A stretch of DNA of 64,000 nt from JBBQVZ01 sp963695975. GTDB lineage: Bacteria > Actinomycetota > UBA4738 > HRBIN12. Position numbers and translations under genes: made by a program. Numbering within the stretch: the stretch's first letter is position 1; every line of letters starts with the position of its first letter. The notes under the pieces were generated by a model. That model was not told the DNA's origin. It saw only the letters and a program-made list of their open reading frames with translations, and ran no database searches. The DNA lies in assembly GCA_963695975.1 (NCBI GenBank), contig CAVOIB010000011.1, positions 1 through 64,000 on the forward strand, written 5' to 3'. Below, piece after piece: positions 10,351-18,046 of this stretch.

Positions 10351-11778
10351 TCAGCCCTCCGAGAGGGGAAGCTCCAGGTGAAACGCCAGTCGACCACCTT
10401 CGACCTCGCCCCATGCGCGACCTCCTTGCGCCTCCGCGACACCACGCGCGACGAACAGGCCGATCTTGCTCCCCGACCCCGTGCCGGGTCGGCGTGCGGT
10501 GAAGAGTCGTTCAACTCCCTCCCCGTCGATCTCCGACCCGTCCCGCCATGCGGTCACCTCGAGGCGATCGTGTTCCCGCCGCCCTTCGAGGGTGATCGCG
10601 CCATCGCGCCCCCACCACACGAGCGCCTCGATGAAGGACAGGATCGCGGTCCGCAATCGCGCGGGGTCGACCATCACGATGTCGCCACGACCTCCCCACC
10701 TGATCTCCGGGTGCTCGGGGTCGCGCCGCTGCGACTCGATGATCGAGACGGCGACCTCCGAGAGATCGACCCGCTCCGGGAAGGTCTCAAGGGTGCCTGC
10801 CGCCACTCGCCCTGCGTCGATCAGCAGCCGCAGGATGGTATCCATGCGGTCGGCGTCGTAGACGATCCCTCGCAGCATCATCGACCGCTGCTCGTCGGTC
10901 ATGGCATCCCACCGCTTCTCGAGGGCATAGCCGAATCCCTTCATCGCCGTCAGCGGCGACCGGAGGTCGTGGGCCGCGGCGGCGATGATGGCCTCGAGCG
11001 AGGTTCCACCGGCGCGCCCGCGCCGGGCCCATTCGAACAGACACACGGTGGCGGCGGCAGCGAGGTTCAAAGACTCCGTCTTACCGCGATGGGGAACGCG
11101 AACCCGTTCGTCACTTGCCCCCAACACCTCGGGAGCGAGCCCGCGCGCCTCGTTACCGAACACGAACGCGACCGGGCCGGCGAGATCGACGTCGTAGAGG
11201 TCGTGTTCACCCCGGGCGTCCATGGCGAGGATCCTGGATCCCCGTCCGCGAGCCCGCTCGAGGACCGACGCGGTCGATGTGCCGCGCGCCACCGGAAGGT
11301 GGAAGATCGACCCCGCCGACGACCGGACCGTCTTGGGGTTATAGACGTCGACCGAGCTGGCCGTGAACACCACGCCGCTCGCGCCGGCGGCGTCGGCCGA
11401 TCGGAGCACGGTACCGGCGTTCCCGGGATCGCGGACCTCATGCAGGACGACGAGGCACCCCGCCGCCGGCAGCGAGGCGTCGGCCACGTCGATGAACGGC
11501 GCGACCCCGACGATGCCCTGTGGCGTGACGGTGGAGGTGAGCTTGGCCATGACCTCTTCGCTCACCTCGTGGACCTCGACGCCCAGCTGGCGGGCGCGGA
11601 CCGCCAGTGGACCCAGATCGTCGGTCGTGAAGAGGGCTTCGAGCCGGCTCTGCTCGTCGAGTGCCTCCCCGACCGCCTGAGCTCCCTCTACCAGGAAGCG
11701 CCGATCCTCCTCACGGAACGCCCGCTTCTTGAGTCGGATCGCGGACACGACCTTCGGGTTCTTGATGGACGTGAGCAT
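10351..11778 (-). CDS. SpoU/TrmH-family rRNA 2'-O-methyltransferase fused to a degenerate histidine-kinase domain
   Basis: One uninterrupted 475-residue ORF with two parts. Residues 1-253 form a complete SpoU/TrmH RNA methyltransferase: an N-terminal substrate-binding lobe, then the trefoil-knot SAM-binding motifs EVRDPGNAGTVLRSADAAG (114-132), FVFGNEARGL (205-214) and VPHRGKTESLNLAAAATV (228-245). After a linker of about 12 residues comes a kinase-like unit: an H-box with His270 (AAAHDLRSPLTAMKG), a dimerisation helix pair to about 350, and an ATPase-like end with a G2-like segment (about 432-453). By hand alignment the N-box (371-390) has lost both asparagines and the G1 box (about 410-425) reads RDGSE instead of DxGxG, so ATP binding is doubtful. 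No membrane or PAS segment. Position between rplT and pheS matches the actinobacterial rRNA methyltransferase (TsnR-like). No in-frame start codon lies between the domains, so a separate kinase product is unlikely. Confidence 0.88.
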   Translation of the reverse strand: MLTSIKNPKVVSAIRLKKRAFREEDRRFLVEGAQAVGEALDEQSRLEALFTTDDLGPLAVRARQLGVEVHEVSEEVMAKLTSTVTPQGIVGVAPFIDVADASLPAAGCLVVLHEVRDPGNAGTVLRSADAAGASGVVFTASSVDVYNPKTVRSSAGSIFHLPVARGTSTASVLERARGRGSRILAMDARGEHDLYDVDLAGPVAFVFGNEARGLAPEVLGASDERVRVPHRGKTESLNLAAAATVCLFEWARRGRAGGTSLEAIIAAAAHDLRSPLTAMKGFGYALEKRWDAMTDEQRSMMLRGIVYDADRMDTILRLLIDAGRVAAGTLETFPERVDLSEVAVSIIESQRRDPEHPEIRWGGRGDIVMVDPARLRTAILSFIEALVWWGRDGAITLEGRREHDRLEVTAWRDGSEIDGEGVERLFTARRPGTGSGSKIGLFVARGVAEAQGGRAWGEVEGGRLAFHLELPLSEG

Positions 11779-11805
11779 GGCGCCTCGTGGCTCAGGGTCG
11801 CCGGC

Positions 11806-11811
11806 AGTCTA
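11806..11811 (-). promoter_or_regulatory. candidate -10 box upstream of the methyltransferase fusion
   Basis: TAGACT on the minus strand, about 27 bases before the ATG at 11778, in the 79-base gap after rplT. It suggests that the fusion gene can be transcribed apart from the infC operon. No clear -35 box. Confidence 0.25.
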
Positions 11812-11857
11812 CGGTCCCCGCGGATCACCCTGCTCGATCCGAAGAGCGGCCCGAGAC

Positions 11858-12223
11858 TCAGCTCGCGGCCGGAAGCGCCGCCTTCGCAGTCTCCACGAGT
11901 GAGGAGAACGCCGAGGGGTCGTGCACCGCCAGATCGGCGAGGATCTTGCGATCGATCTCGACGCCTGCAACCTTCAGGCCGTTCATGAACCGAGAATATG
12001 AAAGGCCGTGGGGGCGGACCGCGGCGTTGATGCGAGTGATCCATAAGCGCCGGAACTGCCCCTTACGATCCCGGCGGTCGCGGTACGCGTAGTTCCCGGA
12101 ATGCATGACCTGTTCCTTGGCGACGCGGTAACGCGTGTTGCGACTCCCCGTGTACCCCTTCGCCTTCTGGAGCACCTCGCGGCGTTTCTTCTTCGCGTGA
12201 ACCGATCGCTTCACCCTGGCCAT
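11858..12223 (-). CDS. rplT: 50S ribosomal protein L20
   Basis: Early-binding large-subunit protein contacting 23S rRNA. 121 residues with the family N-terminus MARVKRSVHAKKKRRE and the conserved KGYTGSRNTRYRVAKEQV and RRLWITRINAA segments. Four bases separate it from rpmI, in the conserved infC-rpmI-rplT order. In several bacteria L20 represses its own operon through a leader structure; no such site could be assigned here. Confidence 0.98.
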   Translation of the reverse strand: MARVKRSVHAKKKRREVLQKAKGYTGSRNTRYRVAKEQVMHSGNYAYRDRRDRKGQFRRLWITRINAAVRPHGLSYSRFMNGLKVAGVEIDRKILADLAVHDPSAFSSLVETAKAALPAAS

Positions 12224-12227
12224 GCGC

Positions 12228-12419
12228 TTACGCTCCCAACAATCGCTTGATCTTCTTGCGCTCGCCTTGCACCTCGGACATGCCCTCGACGCGACGGCGG
12301 CGGCTTGAGCTCTTCTTGGTCAGCATGTGGTTGCCCGTCGCTTTCCGGTGCAGCAACTTGCCGTTCCGCGTGATCCGGAATCGCTTGGCGGCCGAGCGGT
12401 TGGTCTTCATCTTCGGCAT
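12228..12419 (-). CDS. rpmI: 50S ribosomal protein L35
   Basis: 63-residue large-subunit protein. The ATG at 12417-12419 is preferred over the in-frame GTG 9 bases upstream because it gives the family N-terminus MPKMKTNRSAAKRF and has GAAGGG about 8 bases before it, formed by the last codons of infC. HMLTKKSSSRRRR and the C-terminal KKIKRLLG are also family marks. Five bases separate its start from the infC stop. Confidence 0.96.
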   Translation of the reverse strand: MPKMKTNRSAAKRFRITRNGKLLHRKATGNHMLTKKSSSRRRRVEGMSEVQGERKKIKRLLGA

Positions 12420-12424
12420 CTGAC

Positions 12425-12979
12425 TCACCCTTCGTCGGACGCGGCATCGGTGGTCCGGTGCTCCGCGAGCTTCTTGCTCGGCCCGATCACCATCACCATG
12501 TTGCGTCCCTCCTGCTTCGGGGGCGACTCGAGAACGATGCCATCACCGAGTTCCTCCACCAACTGATCCAAGATCTTCCGGCCGAGGTCCGTGTGCGCCA
12601 TCTCGCGCCCGCGGAACATGATCGTGATCTTCACCTTCGCTCCCGCCCGCAAGAACCGCTCGACGTGACCCCGCTTCGTGGCGTAGTCGTGCCGGTCGAT
12701 CTTGGGGCGGAACTTGATCTCCTTGACCTCTACACGCGACTGCTTCTTGCGTGCCTCTTTCTGGCGGATATCCCGCTCGTACTTGTACTTGCCGTAGTCC
12801 ATGATCCGGCACACCGGTGGATCGGCTTGCGGCGCTACCTCTACGAGGTCCAGGTCGAGTTCCCGAGCCTGGCGCAACGCCTCCTGGGTGGGAACCACCC
12901 CGATCTGCGAACCGTCGGCCCCCACCAGCCGGACCTGTGGAGACCTGATCCGGTCGTTGATCCTCGGATCGGTCGAGAC
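12425..12979 (-). CDS. infC: translation initiation factor IF-3, probable non-canonical GTC start
   Basis: Prevents 30S-50S joining and checks start codon and initiator tRNA. The first canonical start in frame is a GTG at 12923-12925, but this would remove the conserved N-terminal segment STDPRINDRIRSPQVRLV, which is encoded just upstream in frame. That segment is bounded by an in-frame TGA, leaving no ATG, GTG or TTG. The best candidate is GTC at 12977-12979: it sits where actinobacterial IF-3 begins (the I/M before STE/STD-RIN) and has AGAGGTGA six bases before it. ATC at 12959-12961 is an alternative. Rare start codons on infC are known to serve autoregulation by IF-3 itself. With GTC the protein has 184 residues, including PPVCRIMDYGKYKYE and the C-domain IMFRGREMAH. 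Confidence 0.88.
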   Translation of the reverse strand, partial: VSTDPRINDRIRSPQVRLVGADGSQIGVVPTQEALRQARELDLDLVEVAPQADPPVCRIMDYGKYKYERDIRQKEARKKQSRVEVKEIKFRPKIDRHDYATKRGHVERFLRAGAKVKITIMFRGREMAHTDLGRKILDQLVEELGDGIVLESPPKQEGRNMVMVIGPSKKLAEHRTTDAASDEG

Positions 12980-13005
12980 CCCGCATCACCTCTTTCGAAG
13001 AACAA

Positions 13006-13023
13006 GCACCGGCGAACCGGTGC
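13006..13023 (-). terminator. terminator-like hairpin in the infC leader
   Basis: GCACCGG-TTCG-CCGGTGC on the minus strand forms a 7-bp stem with a UUCG loop followed by a T-rich run (CTTGTTCTTC), ending about 18 bases before the infC Shine-Dalgarno. It lies downstream of both the cupin gene and the infC promoter, so it may end the rib transcript, attenuate the infC operon, or both. Confidence 0.5.
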
Positions 13024-13058
13024 GCTGACATGCCACGACCTGCAACTGCTGACCAGGG

Positions 13059-13088
13059 AGTATAGGGCTCGACCGGCTGCGCTGTCGA
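13059..13088 (-). promoter_or_regulatory. promoter of the infC-rpmI-rplT operon
   Basis: Minus strand TCGACA (13083-13088), 18-base spacer, TATACT (13059-13064). This is the best sigma-70-type promoter seen in the window and lies between the cupin stop and infC, giving a leader of about 70 bases that contains the terminator-like hairpin. Confidence 0.6.
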
Positions 13089-13095
13089 CGAACGA

Positions 13096-13446
13096 TCACC
13101 AGTCGGGCTCCAGCGGGCGACCGTACGCGTCCTCAAGCCGTTGGGTGTCGTCCTCGGTCGTATAGCCGTACGCGATCTCGAGCACGCGACCCCGCGTATC
13201 GCCGACGCAGCGGATGCGATGAGTCTCCTCCGCTGTGACCATGAACTCCTCGCCCGACGCAGCTTCGACGACGCGGTTCCCGATCTCGATCGTGAGACCG
13301 GGATCCAGCACGATCCACATCTCATCGCGCATCCGGTGAAAGTGGACGCTCGTCTCCTGGCCCGGTTCCACGGTGATCACGCGGACCGAGGACGGCTGGT
13401 TCAAGGCGTACGTAGCAACCTTTCCCCACGGCTTGTCGACGATCAC
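13096..13446 (-). CDS. stand-alone cupin of the mannose-6-phosphate isomerase type II family
   Basis: 116-residue single cupin. The GTG at 13444-13446 is chosen over the upstream ATG because it follows GGAGGTG at good distance and starts right after the ribH stop. It begins with the KPWGK...Y segment typical of the phosphomannose isomerase domain of bifunctional ManC/GMP proteins, and has cupin motif 1 (VHFHRMRDEMWIVL, with the metal-binding histidines and Glu) and motif 2 (EEFMVTAEETHRI). The nucleotidyltransferase half of ManC is absent. Substrate cannot be told from sequence; its place at the end of the riboflavin operon may be chance co-transcription. Confidence 0.75.
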   Translation of the reverse strand: MIVDKPWGKVATYALNQPSSVRVITVEPGQETSVHFHRMRDEMWIVLDPGLTIEIGNRVVEAASGEEFMVTAEETHRIRCVGDTRGRVLEIAYGYTTEDDTQRLEDAYGRPLEPDW

Positions 13447-13447
13447 G

Positions 13448-13924
13448 TCACACCTCCGATCCCGACAGCGCCTCCATGAGCGAAGCCATCGAGAGCGCGG
13501 TCTCCGCGGCTTCCCACCCCTTGTTCCCGTGGCTGCCGCCCGCACGGTCCTCGGCCTGCTCCATGGAATCGACCGCCAGCACCTCGAAGATCACGGGGAT
13601 CCCGGTGGCGCGCGCGACGTCGGCGACACCGCGGGCGGATTCGTTCGCCACGAGGTCGAAGTGCGCGGTCTCACCCCGGATCACCGCACCCAGACAGACG
13701 ACGCTCCCGTAGCGGCCGGAGGTCGCCATGCGGTGCGCGACGAGGGGCATCTCGAAGGCTCCGGGGACCCAGGCGACGTCGACGTCCTCCTGCGCGACAC
13801 CATGGGAGGCGAGGGACGCGAGCGCACCGTCCACGAGCTTCGTGGTGATCGCTCCGTTGAACCGAGCCGCGACGATGGCGACGCGCCGGCCGGAGCCTTC
13901 CGTGTCACCTTCGAACACGGTCAT
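13448..13924 (-). CDS. ribH: 6,7-dimethyl-8-ribityllumazine synthase
   Basis: Penultimate step of riboflavin synthesis: joins the pyrimidine from RibD with dihydroxybutanone phosphate from RibBA. 158 residues; WVPGAFEMPLVA, GAVIRGETAHFD and GNKGWEAA carry the substrate and phosphate contacts of the family. Usually assembles as a 60-mer or pentamer. Its ATG overlaps the ribBA stop by 4 bases. Confidence 0.96.
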   Translation of the reverse strand: MTVFEGDTEGSGRRVAIVAARFNGAITTKLVDGALASLASHGVAQEDVDVAWVPGAFEMPLVAHRMATSGRYGSVVCLGAVIRGETAHFDLVANESARGVADVARATGIPVIFEVLAVDSMEQAEDRAGGSHGNKGWEAAETALSMASLMEALSGSEV

Positions 13925-15198
13925 CGTTCCTCCACACCGCCAACGCTCACCGTCGGATCGGCCAGGCCGTCCAAGAGATGCCCCATCTTCTCGCGCTTCG
14001 CCCTCAGGTATCCGATGTTCTGCGGCGTAGGGTCTGTCTCGAGCGGCAGGCGCTCGGTGATGGAGAGACCGTAGCCCTCGAGGCCCGCTCGTTTTGCCGG
14101 GTTGTTCGTCAGCAGGCGCATCGTCCGCACTCCGAGGTCGACGAGGATCTGCGCGCCGATCCCATAATCACGAGGGTCGGCCGGGAATCCGAGCTCGAGG
14201 TTCGCCTCGACGGTGTCTCGGCCCTGATCCTGGAGCTCGTATGCGCGGAGCTTGTGCGTGAGGCCGATGGCGCGACCCTCGTGACCGCGGATGTAGAGCA
14301 CGACGCCCCGGCCCTCCTTGCCCACGATCTCGAGTGCCCGGTCCAGTTGTGCCCCGCAGTCGCATCGGAGCGACCCGAACACGTCGCCGGTCAGGCACTC
14401 CGAGTGCACACGGGTGAGCACGTCCGCACCGTCGCCGATCTCGCCCGTGACCAGCGCGACGTGCGTCCGACCGTCGACGAGGCTCTCGTACGCATACGAG
14501 CGGAACTCTCCGTGCATCGTGGGGATCGTGGCTTCGGCGACCCGTGAGACCAGGACCTCGTGGTCCCGTCGGTACGCGATGAGATCGGCGATCGAGATGA
14601 TCTTCAGACCGTGTTCGCGGGCGAACCGCTCGAGGTGCGGCAACCGCGCCATCGTTCCATCCTCGTTCACGGTCTCGCAGAGGACGCCGGCAGGGTACAG
14701 GCCGGCAAGTCGCGCGAGGTCCACCGACGCCTCCGTATGTCCAGCACGCTTAAGTACGCCGCCCTCCCGATACCGGAGCGGGAAGATGTGCCCCGGTCGC
14801 GAGAGATCCTCCGGCTGGGTCTGCGGGTCGATGATCGCCTTGATGGTCGACGCTCGATCCGCCGCCGAGATGCCGGTCGTGACACCCTGTCTCGCATCAA
14901 CCGACACGGTGAACGCCGTCCGTTGATGATCGGTGTTCGCGGCGACCATCAACGGGATCTGGAGAGCGTCGAGCCGTTCGCCCACGACGGGCATGCAGAT
15001 CACGCCGCTCGTGTGGCGAACGATGAACGCGATCGCCTCCGGCGTCACCTTCTCAGCCGCCATGATGAGGTCGCCCTCGTTCTCCCGATCGGCATCATCG
15101 ACGACGATCACCATCCTCCCCCTGCGGATCTCGTCGAGGGCCTCGGGGATCGTCGCGAAGACCGACCCATCGTCACCAGATCCACGCTGCTCGCTCAT
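13921..15198 (-). CDS. ribBA: bifunctional DHBP synthase / GTP cyclohydrolase II
   Basis: 425 residues combining both entry reactions of the pathway. The N-terminal RibB half has the acidic DDADRENEGDL loop and HTSG; the C-terminal RibA half has the zinc cysteines in SECLTGDVFGSLRCDCG and the RGHEGRAIGL active-site loop. Its start shares one base with the ribE stop. Both halves look complete. Confidence 0.96.
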   Translation of the reverse strand: MSEQRGSGDDGSVFATIPEALDEIRRGRMVIVVDDADRENEGDLIMAAEKVTPEAIAFIVRHTSGVICMPVVGERLDALQIPLMVAANTDHQRTAFTVSVDARQGVTTGISAADRASTIKAIIDPQTQPEDLSRPGHIFPLRYREGGVLKRAGHTEASVDLARLAGLYPAGVLCETVNEDGTMARLPHLERFAREHGLKIISIADLIAYRRDHEVLVSRVAEATIPTMHGEFRSYAYESLVDGRTHVALVTGEIGDGADVLTRVHSECLTGDVFGSLRCDCGAQLDRALEIVGKEGRGVVLYIRGHEGRAIGLTHKLRAYELQDQGRDTVEANLELGFPADPRDYGIGAQILVDLGVRTMRLLTNNPAKRAGLEGYGLSITERLPLETDPTPQNIGYLRAKREKMGHLLDGLADPTVSVGGVEER

Positions 15199-15782
15199 CA
15201 GATCCTTCCTTCCATGGCTCGTTCCACGTACTTGGCGATCACGTCGACCTCCAGGTTCACGTGATCACCACGCTTCACCGTTCCGAGCGTCGTGACCGCC
15301 AACGTGTGTGGGATCAGTGCGATCGTGATCTCCGGCGGATCGAGCTCTGCGACGGTGAGACTCACGCCGTCGACGGTGATCGACCCTTTCTCCACCACGT
15401 ACCTCCCGATCTCCTCGGGAAGGCGCACCGACATCAAGACCCCGCCCTCAGCGTCCGGCTCGATGCCCGCGACCTCTCCAACGCCGTCCACGTGCCCTTG
15501 GACGAGATGCCCTCCGAGCCGAGCCGCCAGGGAAACCGGACGCTCCAGGTTCACGGGATCTCCCCATCCGAGCTCGCCGAGGCTGCTCCGCGCCTGCGTC
15601 TCCGGGGAGATGTCGAAGCGCAGGGTCGTGCCGTCGCGGGCCACGACGGTCAGGCACACCCCGTTCACCGCCACCGACGCGCCGACGTCGCTGTCGGTCG
15701 CCACGTGCGGGGCTTCGACCGCCAGCCGTCCGGGCTCGGCGTCGACGATCGTGCCGCGTTCCTCAACGATCCCCGTGAACAT
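15198..15782 (-). CDS. ribE: riboflavin synthase alpha chain
   Basis: Last step: dismutation of two lumazine molecules to riboflavin. 194 residues made of two homologous lumazine-binding repeats (about 1-95 and 96-190), starting MFTGIVEERG as the family does; VNGVCLTV and the parallel VDGVSLTV are the paired ligand-binding segments. Overlaps the end of ribD by 20 bases. Confidence 0.95.
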   Translation of the reverse strand: MFTGIVEERGTIVDAEPGRLAVEAPHVATDSDVGASVAVNGVCLTVVARDGTTLRFDISPETQARSSLGELGWGDPVNLERPVSLAARLGGHLVQGHVDGVGEVAGIEPDAEGGVLMSVRLPEEIGRYVVEKGSITVDGVSLTVAELDPPEITIALIPHTLAVTTLGTVKRGDHVNLEVDVIAKYVERAMEGRI

Positions 15783-16872
15783 CCGCCTCCAGTCTCAGGT
15801 CGTCCCCGACCCGATCGACACGCTCGAAACGAAGATCCAGCGCCGACGCGATCGGCGCGAACCCCTCACCCATCAACGCGCTCGGCGCGGAGGCCCCCCC
15901 GACGAGCTTCGGGGCGATGTAGAACACGACCCGGTCGATCAGCCCGTCGTGGACGAAGTTCCACGCGACCGTCGGGCCTCCTTCGACCAAGAGTCCCTGT
16001 ACATCACGCTTCCCGAGATGGTCGAGGACATCGGCGAGCGCAACGGAGCCCGCCTCGTCGGCATCGAAGCACACCACCTCGGCTGCCGCGCTGCGCCAGG
16101 CGGCGACCACCGACGGCTCGGTAGCCGAGGTGGTCACGACGAGCGTCGGCGCCATGTCGTCGAACACCGCCGAGGTGACCGGGATCCTGCCCGCCGCGTC
16201 CACGACCACCCTGAGCGGTGCACGTCCCGTGTTCGCCTCACCGCGAACCGTGAGCGACGGATCGTCCGCGATCACCGTCCCGGCACCCACGAGGATCGCG
16301 TCGTTCGCCGCTCGGAGGCGGTGCGCATCTTCCCGGGAGGCCAGCCCGGAGATCCACTTCGAGGACCTGTCGCGCGCCGCCACCTTGCCGTCGAGCGAGG
16401 TCGCCAACTTCAACGTGACGTAGGGTCGGCCGGTCGTGACGTGTCGCTCGAAGCCTGCGTTCAACCGCCGTGCGTCAGCCTGGAGCAGGCCCACGTCGAC
16501 GGCGATCCCCGCCGCGCGCAGGTGCGTGAAGCCGCTCCCATCCACGATAGGGTTCGGATCTTGGATCGCCGCGATGACCCGCTCGACCCCCGCATCGATC
16601 AGGGCGAGCGTACACGGCGGCGTACGGCCGGAGTGATCGCACGGCTCAAGTGTGCAGTAGACGGTCGCGCCACGGGCGCGGTCGCCGGCTTGCGCGAGCC
16701 CTATCGCTTCGGCGTGCGGCGTCCCGGGGCCTTCGTGCCACCCTTCGCCGACGATCTCGCCATCGCGAACGACGACGGCACCGACCAGGGGGTTCGGGGA
16801 GACCCGACCGCTACCCCGCTGCGCGAGCTCCAACGCCCGCCGCATGAAGCGCTCCCGTTCGTCCACGCACAC
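15763..16872 (-). CDS. ribD: riboflavin biosynthesis protein RibD (deaminase/reductase)
   Basis: Bifunctional 369-residue enzyme. N-terminal deaminase (1-145) has the zinc motifs HAEAIGL and PCDHSGRTPPC; the C-terminal NADPH-dependent reductase (150-365) has SLDGKVA, DAILVGAGTV and LVEGGPTVAWNF. First gene of the rib operon and preceded by the FMN riboswitch, so the whole ribD-ribE-ribBA-ribH(-cupin) run is expected to fall when FMN is plentiful. Confidence 0.96.
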   Translation of the reverse strand: MCVDERERFMRRALELAQRGSGRVSPNPLVGAVVVRDGEIVGEGWHEGPGTPHAEAIGLAQAGDRARGATVYCTLEPCDHSGRTPPCTLALIDAGVERVIAAIQDPNPIVDGSGFTHLRAAGIAVDVGLLQADARRLNAGFERHVTTGRPYVTLKLATSLDGKVAARDRSSKWISGLASREDAHRLRAANDAILVGAGTVIADDPSLTVRGEANTGRAPLRVVVDAAGRIPVTSAVFDDMAPTLVVTTSATEPSVVAAWRSAAAEVVCFDADEAGSVALADVLDHLGKRDVQGLLVEGGPTVAWNFVHDGLIDRVVFYIAPKLVGGASAPSALMGEGFAPIASALDLRFERVDRVGDDLRLEADVHGDR

Positions 16873-16936
16873 ACCTCTTCAGTCCGAGGCGGTGGGAACG
16901 CGAGGCGCGCGGGCCCGCACACGCGGAACCGCGACG

Positions 16937-17065
16937 CCCGTCTCCTCCCATCCCGACTATCACGGTCGGTCCCGGAATCTCACCGGGTCAACCCTCACGT
17001 GGCATGTGAGGGCTCGCGGACTTTCACCGCCGGTGGGGGATCTCACCCCGCCCCGGAAACGAGCT
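16937..17065 (-). ncRNA. FMN riboswitch (RFN element)
   Basis: Minus-strand sequence upstream of ribD matches the conserved RFN core in order: CCGGGGCGGGGTGAGATCCC, ACCGGCGGTGAAAGTCCGCG, a variable arm (GCCCTCAC...GTGAGGG), TTGACCCGGTGAGATTCCGG, GACCGACCGTGATAGTCGGG and ATGGGAGGAGACGG. All the invariant purine-rich joining segments of the FMN-binding core are present. About 65 bases separate it from the ribD start; no classical intrinsic terminator was seen, so control may act on translation. Confidence 0.93.
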
Positions 17066-17075
17066 TGCTCACCGC

Positions 17076-17081
17076 AGTATA
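17076..17081 (-). promoter_or_regulatory. -10 box of the rib operon
   Basis: TATACT on the minus strand, about 11 bases before the first paired region of the FMN riboswitch, which is the expected distance for a promoter that starts at the aptamer. The -35 region is poor. Confidence 0.5.
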
Positions 17082-17116
17082 CGGGCGTCGGCCCGCGGGG
17101 GAACGGGTGTTCGCCG

Positions 17117-18046
17117 TCAGAGCGTACGGCGGTCGATCGCGTACGAGGAGCCCTGGTCGCGCTTGGCGAACTGCTTCATCTCGGTCGCGACCGCGACCGC
17201 CTCCCCGTAGTGGGCGAAGCCACGCCTCGCAGTCGACGCGATGCCGACCGAGATGGCGACGAGCGGCACGTCCTGCATCTCGCCCTTGCGGTCCTCCATC
17301 CGGATGAAACCGCGCTCGAGGTCTTCGGCTTCGTAGAAATCCGTCCGGGTGTCGTCGAAGCGCGCGCAGACCCGTTGCGCGGCCTGCTCCGCGACGTCGG
17401 GATCCACGACGGCCACGAAGTCGTCTCCCCCGACGTGGCCGACGAACCCTTCGCTCGGATCGAACTCCACGACCGCATCCTGGATGATCCTCGCGGTCGC
17501 TTGGATCAAGCGGTCGCCCCGCACGAAGCCCTTCTGGTCGTTGTAGGTCTTGAAGTTGTCGAGGTCGCAGTACAGGACCGCGAACGGACGACCCTCCCGC
17601 ACCTGCCGCTCGATCTCCTCCTGGATACGGATGTTCCCCGGAAGCCCGGTGAGGGGCGACAGGTTCCGCATCTCCTTGGCCCGCCGAAGCGTGCCCTTCA
17701 CGCGGGCGAGCAACTCGATCGGATCGAACGGCTTGATGATGTAGTCGTCGGCGCCGGACTGCAGGCCGGTGACCTTGTCTGCAGAGAGCGCCTTGGCCGT
17801 CAGCATGATGATGCTCGTGTTCGCCGTTTGGGGGTTCTTCCGCAGACGCTGTGCCACTTCGAATCCGTCGATCCGCGGCATCATGACGTCGAGCAGCACG
17901 AGATCCGGCCGCAGCTCGGAAGCCTTCTCGAGTGCCTCCTCGCCATCGCCAGCGACGGCCACGTCGTAGCCGGCAGACCGGAGGTTGACCTCGACGAACC
18001 GTGCGATGTCAGGATCGTCGTCGACGACCAGGATCGTCTCAGGCAC
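17117..18046 (-). CDS. response regulator with GGDEF domain (putative diguanylate cyclase)
   Basis: 309 residues: a receiver domain (1-120) with DDD at 9-11, phospho-acceptor Asp53, Thr83 and Lys105, then a GGDEF domain (about 125-300) with signature GGDDF at 206-210 and the nucleotide-binding DLDNFKTYND (161-170) and GD (177-178). GGDDF keeps the residues needed for metal and GTP binding, so cyclic-di-GMP synthesis is plausible; the inhibitory RxxD site before the signature is absent. PleD-like but with a single receiver domain and no membrane segment. One base from rpe, so transcribed with it. Its partner kinase is not obvious; the type IV pilus proteins in this window are possible clients (inference). 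Confidence 0.85.
   Translation of the reverse strand: MPETILVVDDDPDIARFVEVNLRSAGYDVAVAGDGEEALEKASELRPDLVLLDVMMPRIDGFEVAQRLRKNPQTANTSIIMLTAKALSADKVTGLQSGADDYIIKPFDPIELLARVKGTLRRAKEMRNLSPLTGLPGNIRIQEEIERQVREGRPFAVLYCDLDNFKTYNDQKGFVRGDRLIQATARIIQDAVVEFDPSEGFVGHVGGDDFVAVVDPDVAEQAAQRVCARFDDTRTDFYEAEDLERGFIRMEDRKGEMQDVPLVAISVGIASTARRGFAHYGEAVAVATEMKQFAKRDQGSSYAIDRRTL

Noticed and set aside
17117..18046. GGDDF signature as sign of an inactive cyclase
   Set aside because: Asp for Glu at that position still supplies an acidic metal ligand and occurs in GGDEF proteins, so loss of activity cannot be claimed.
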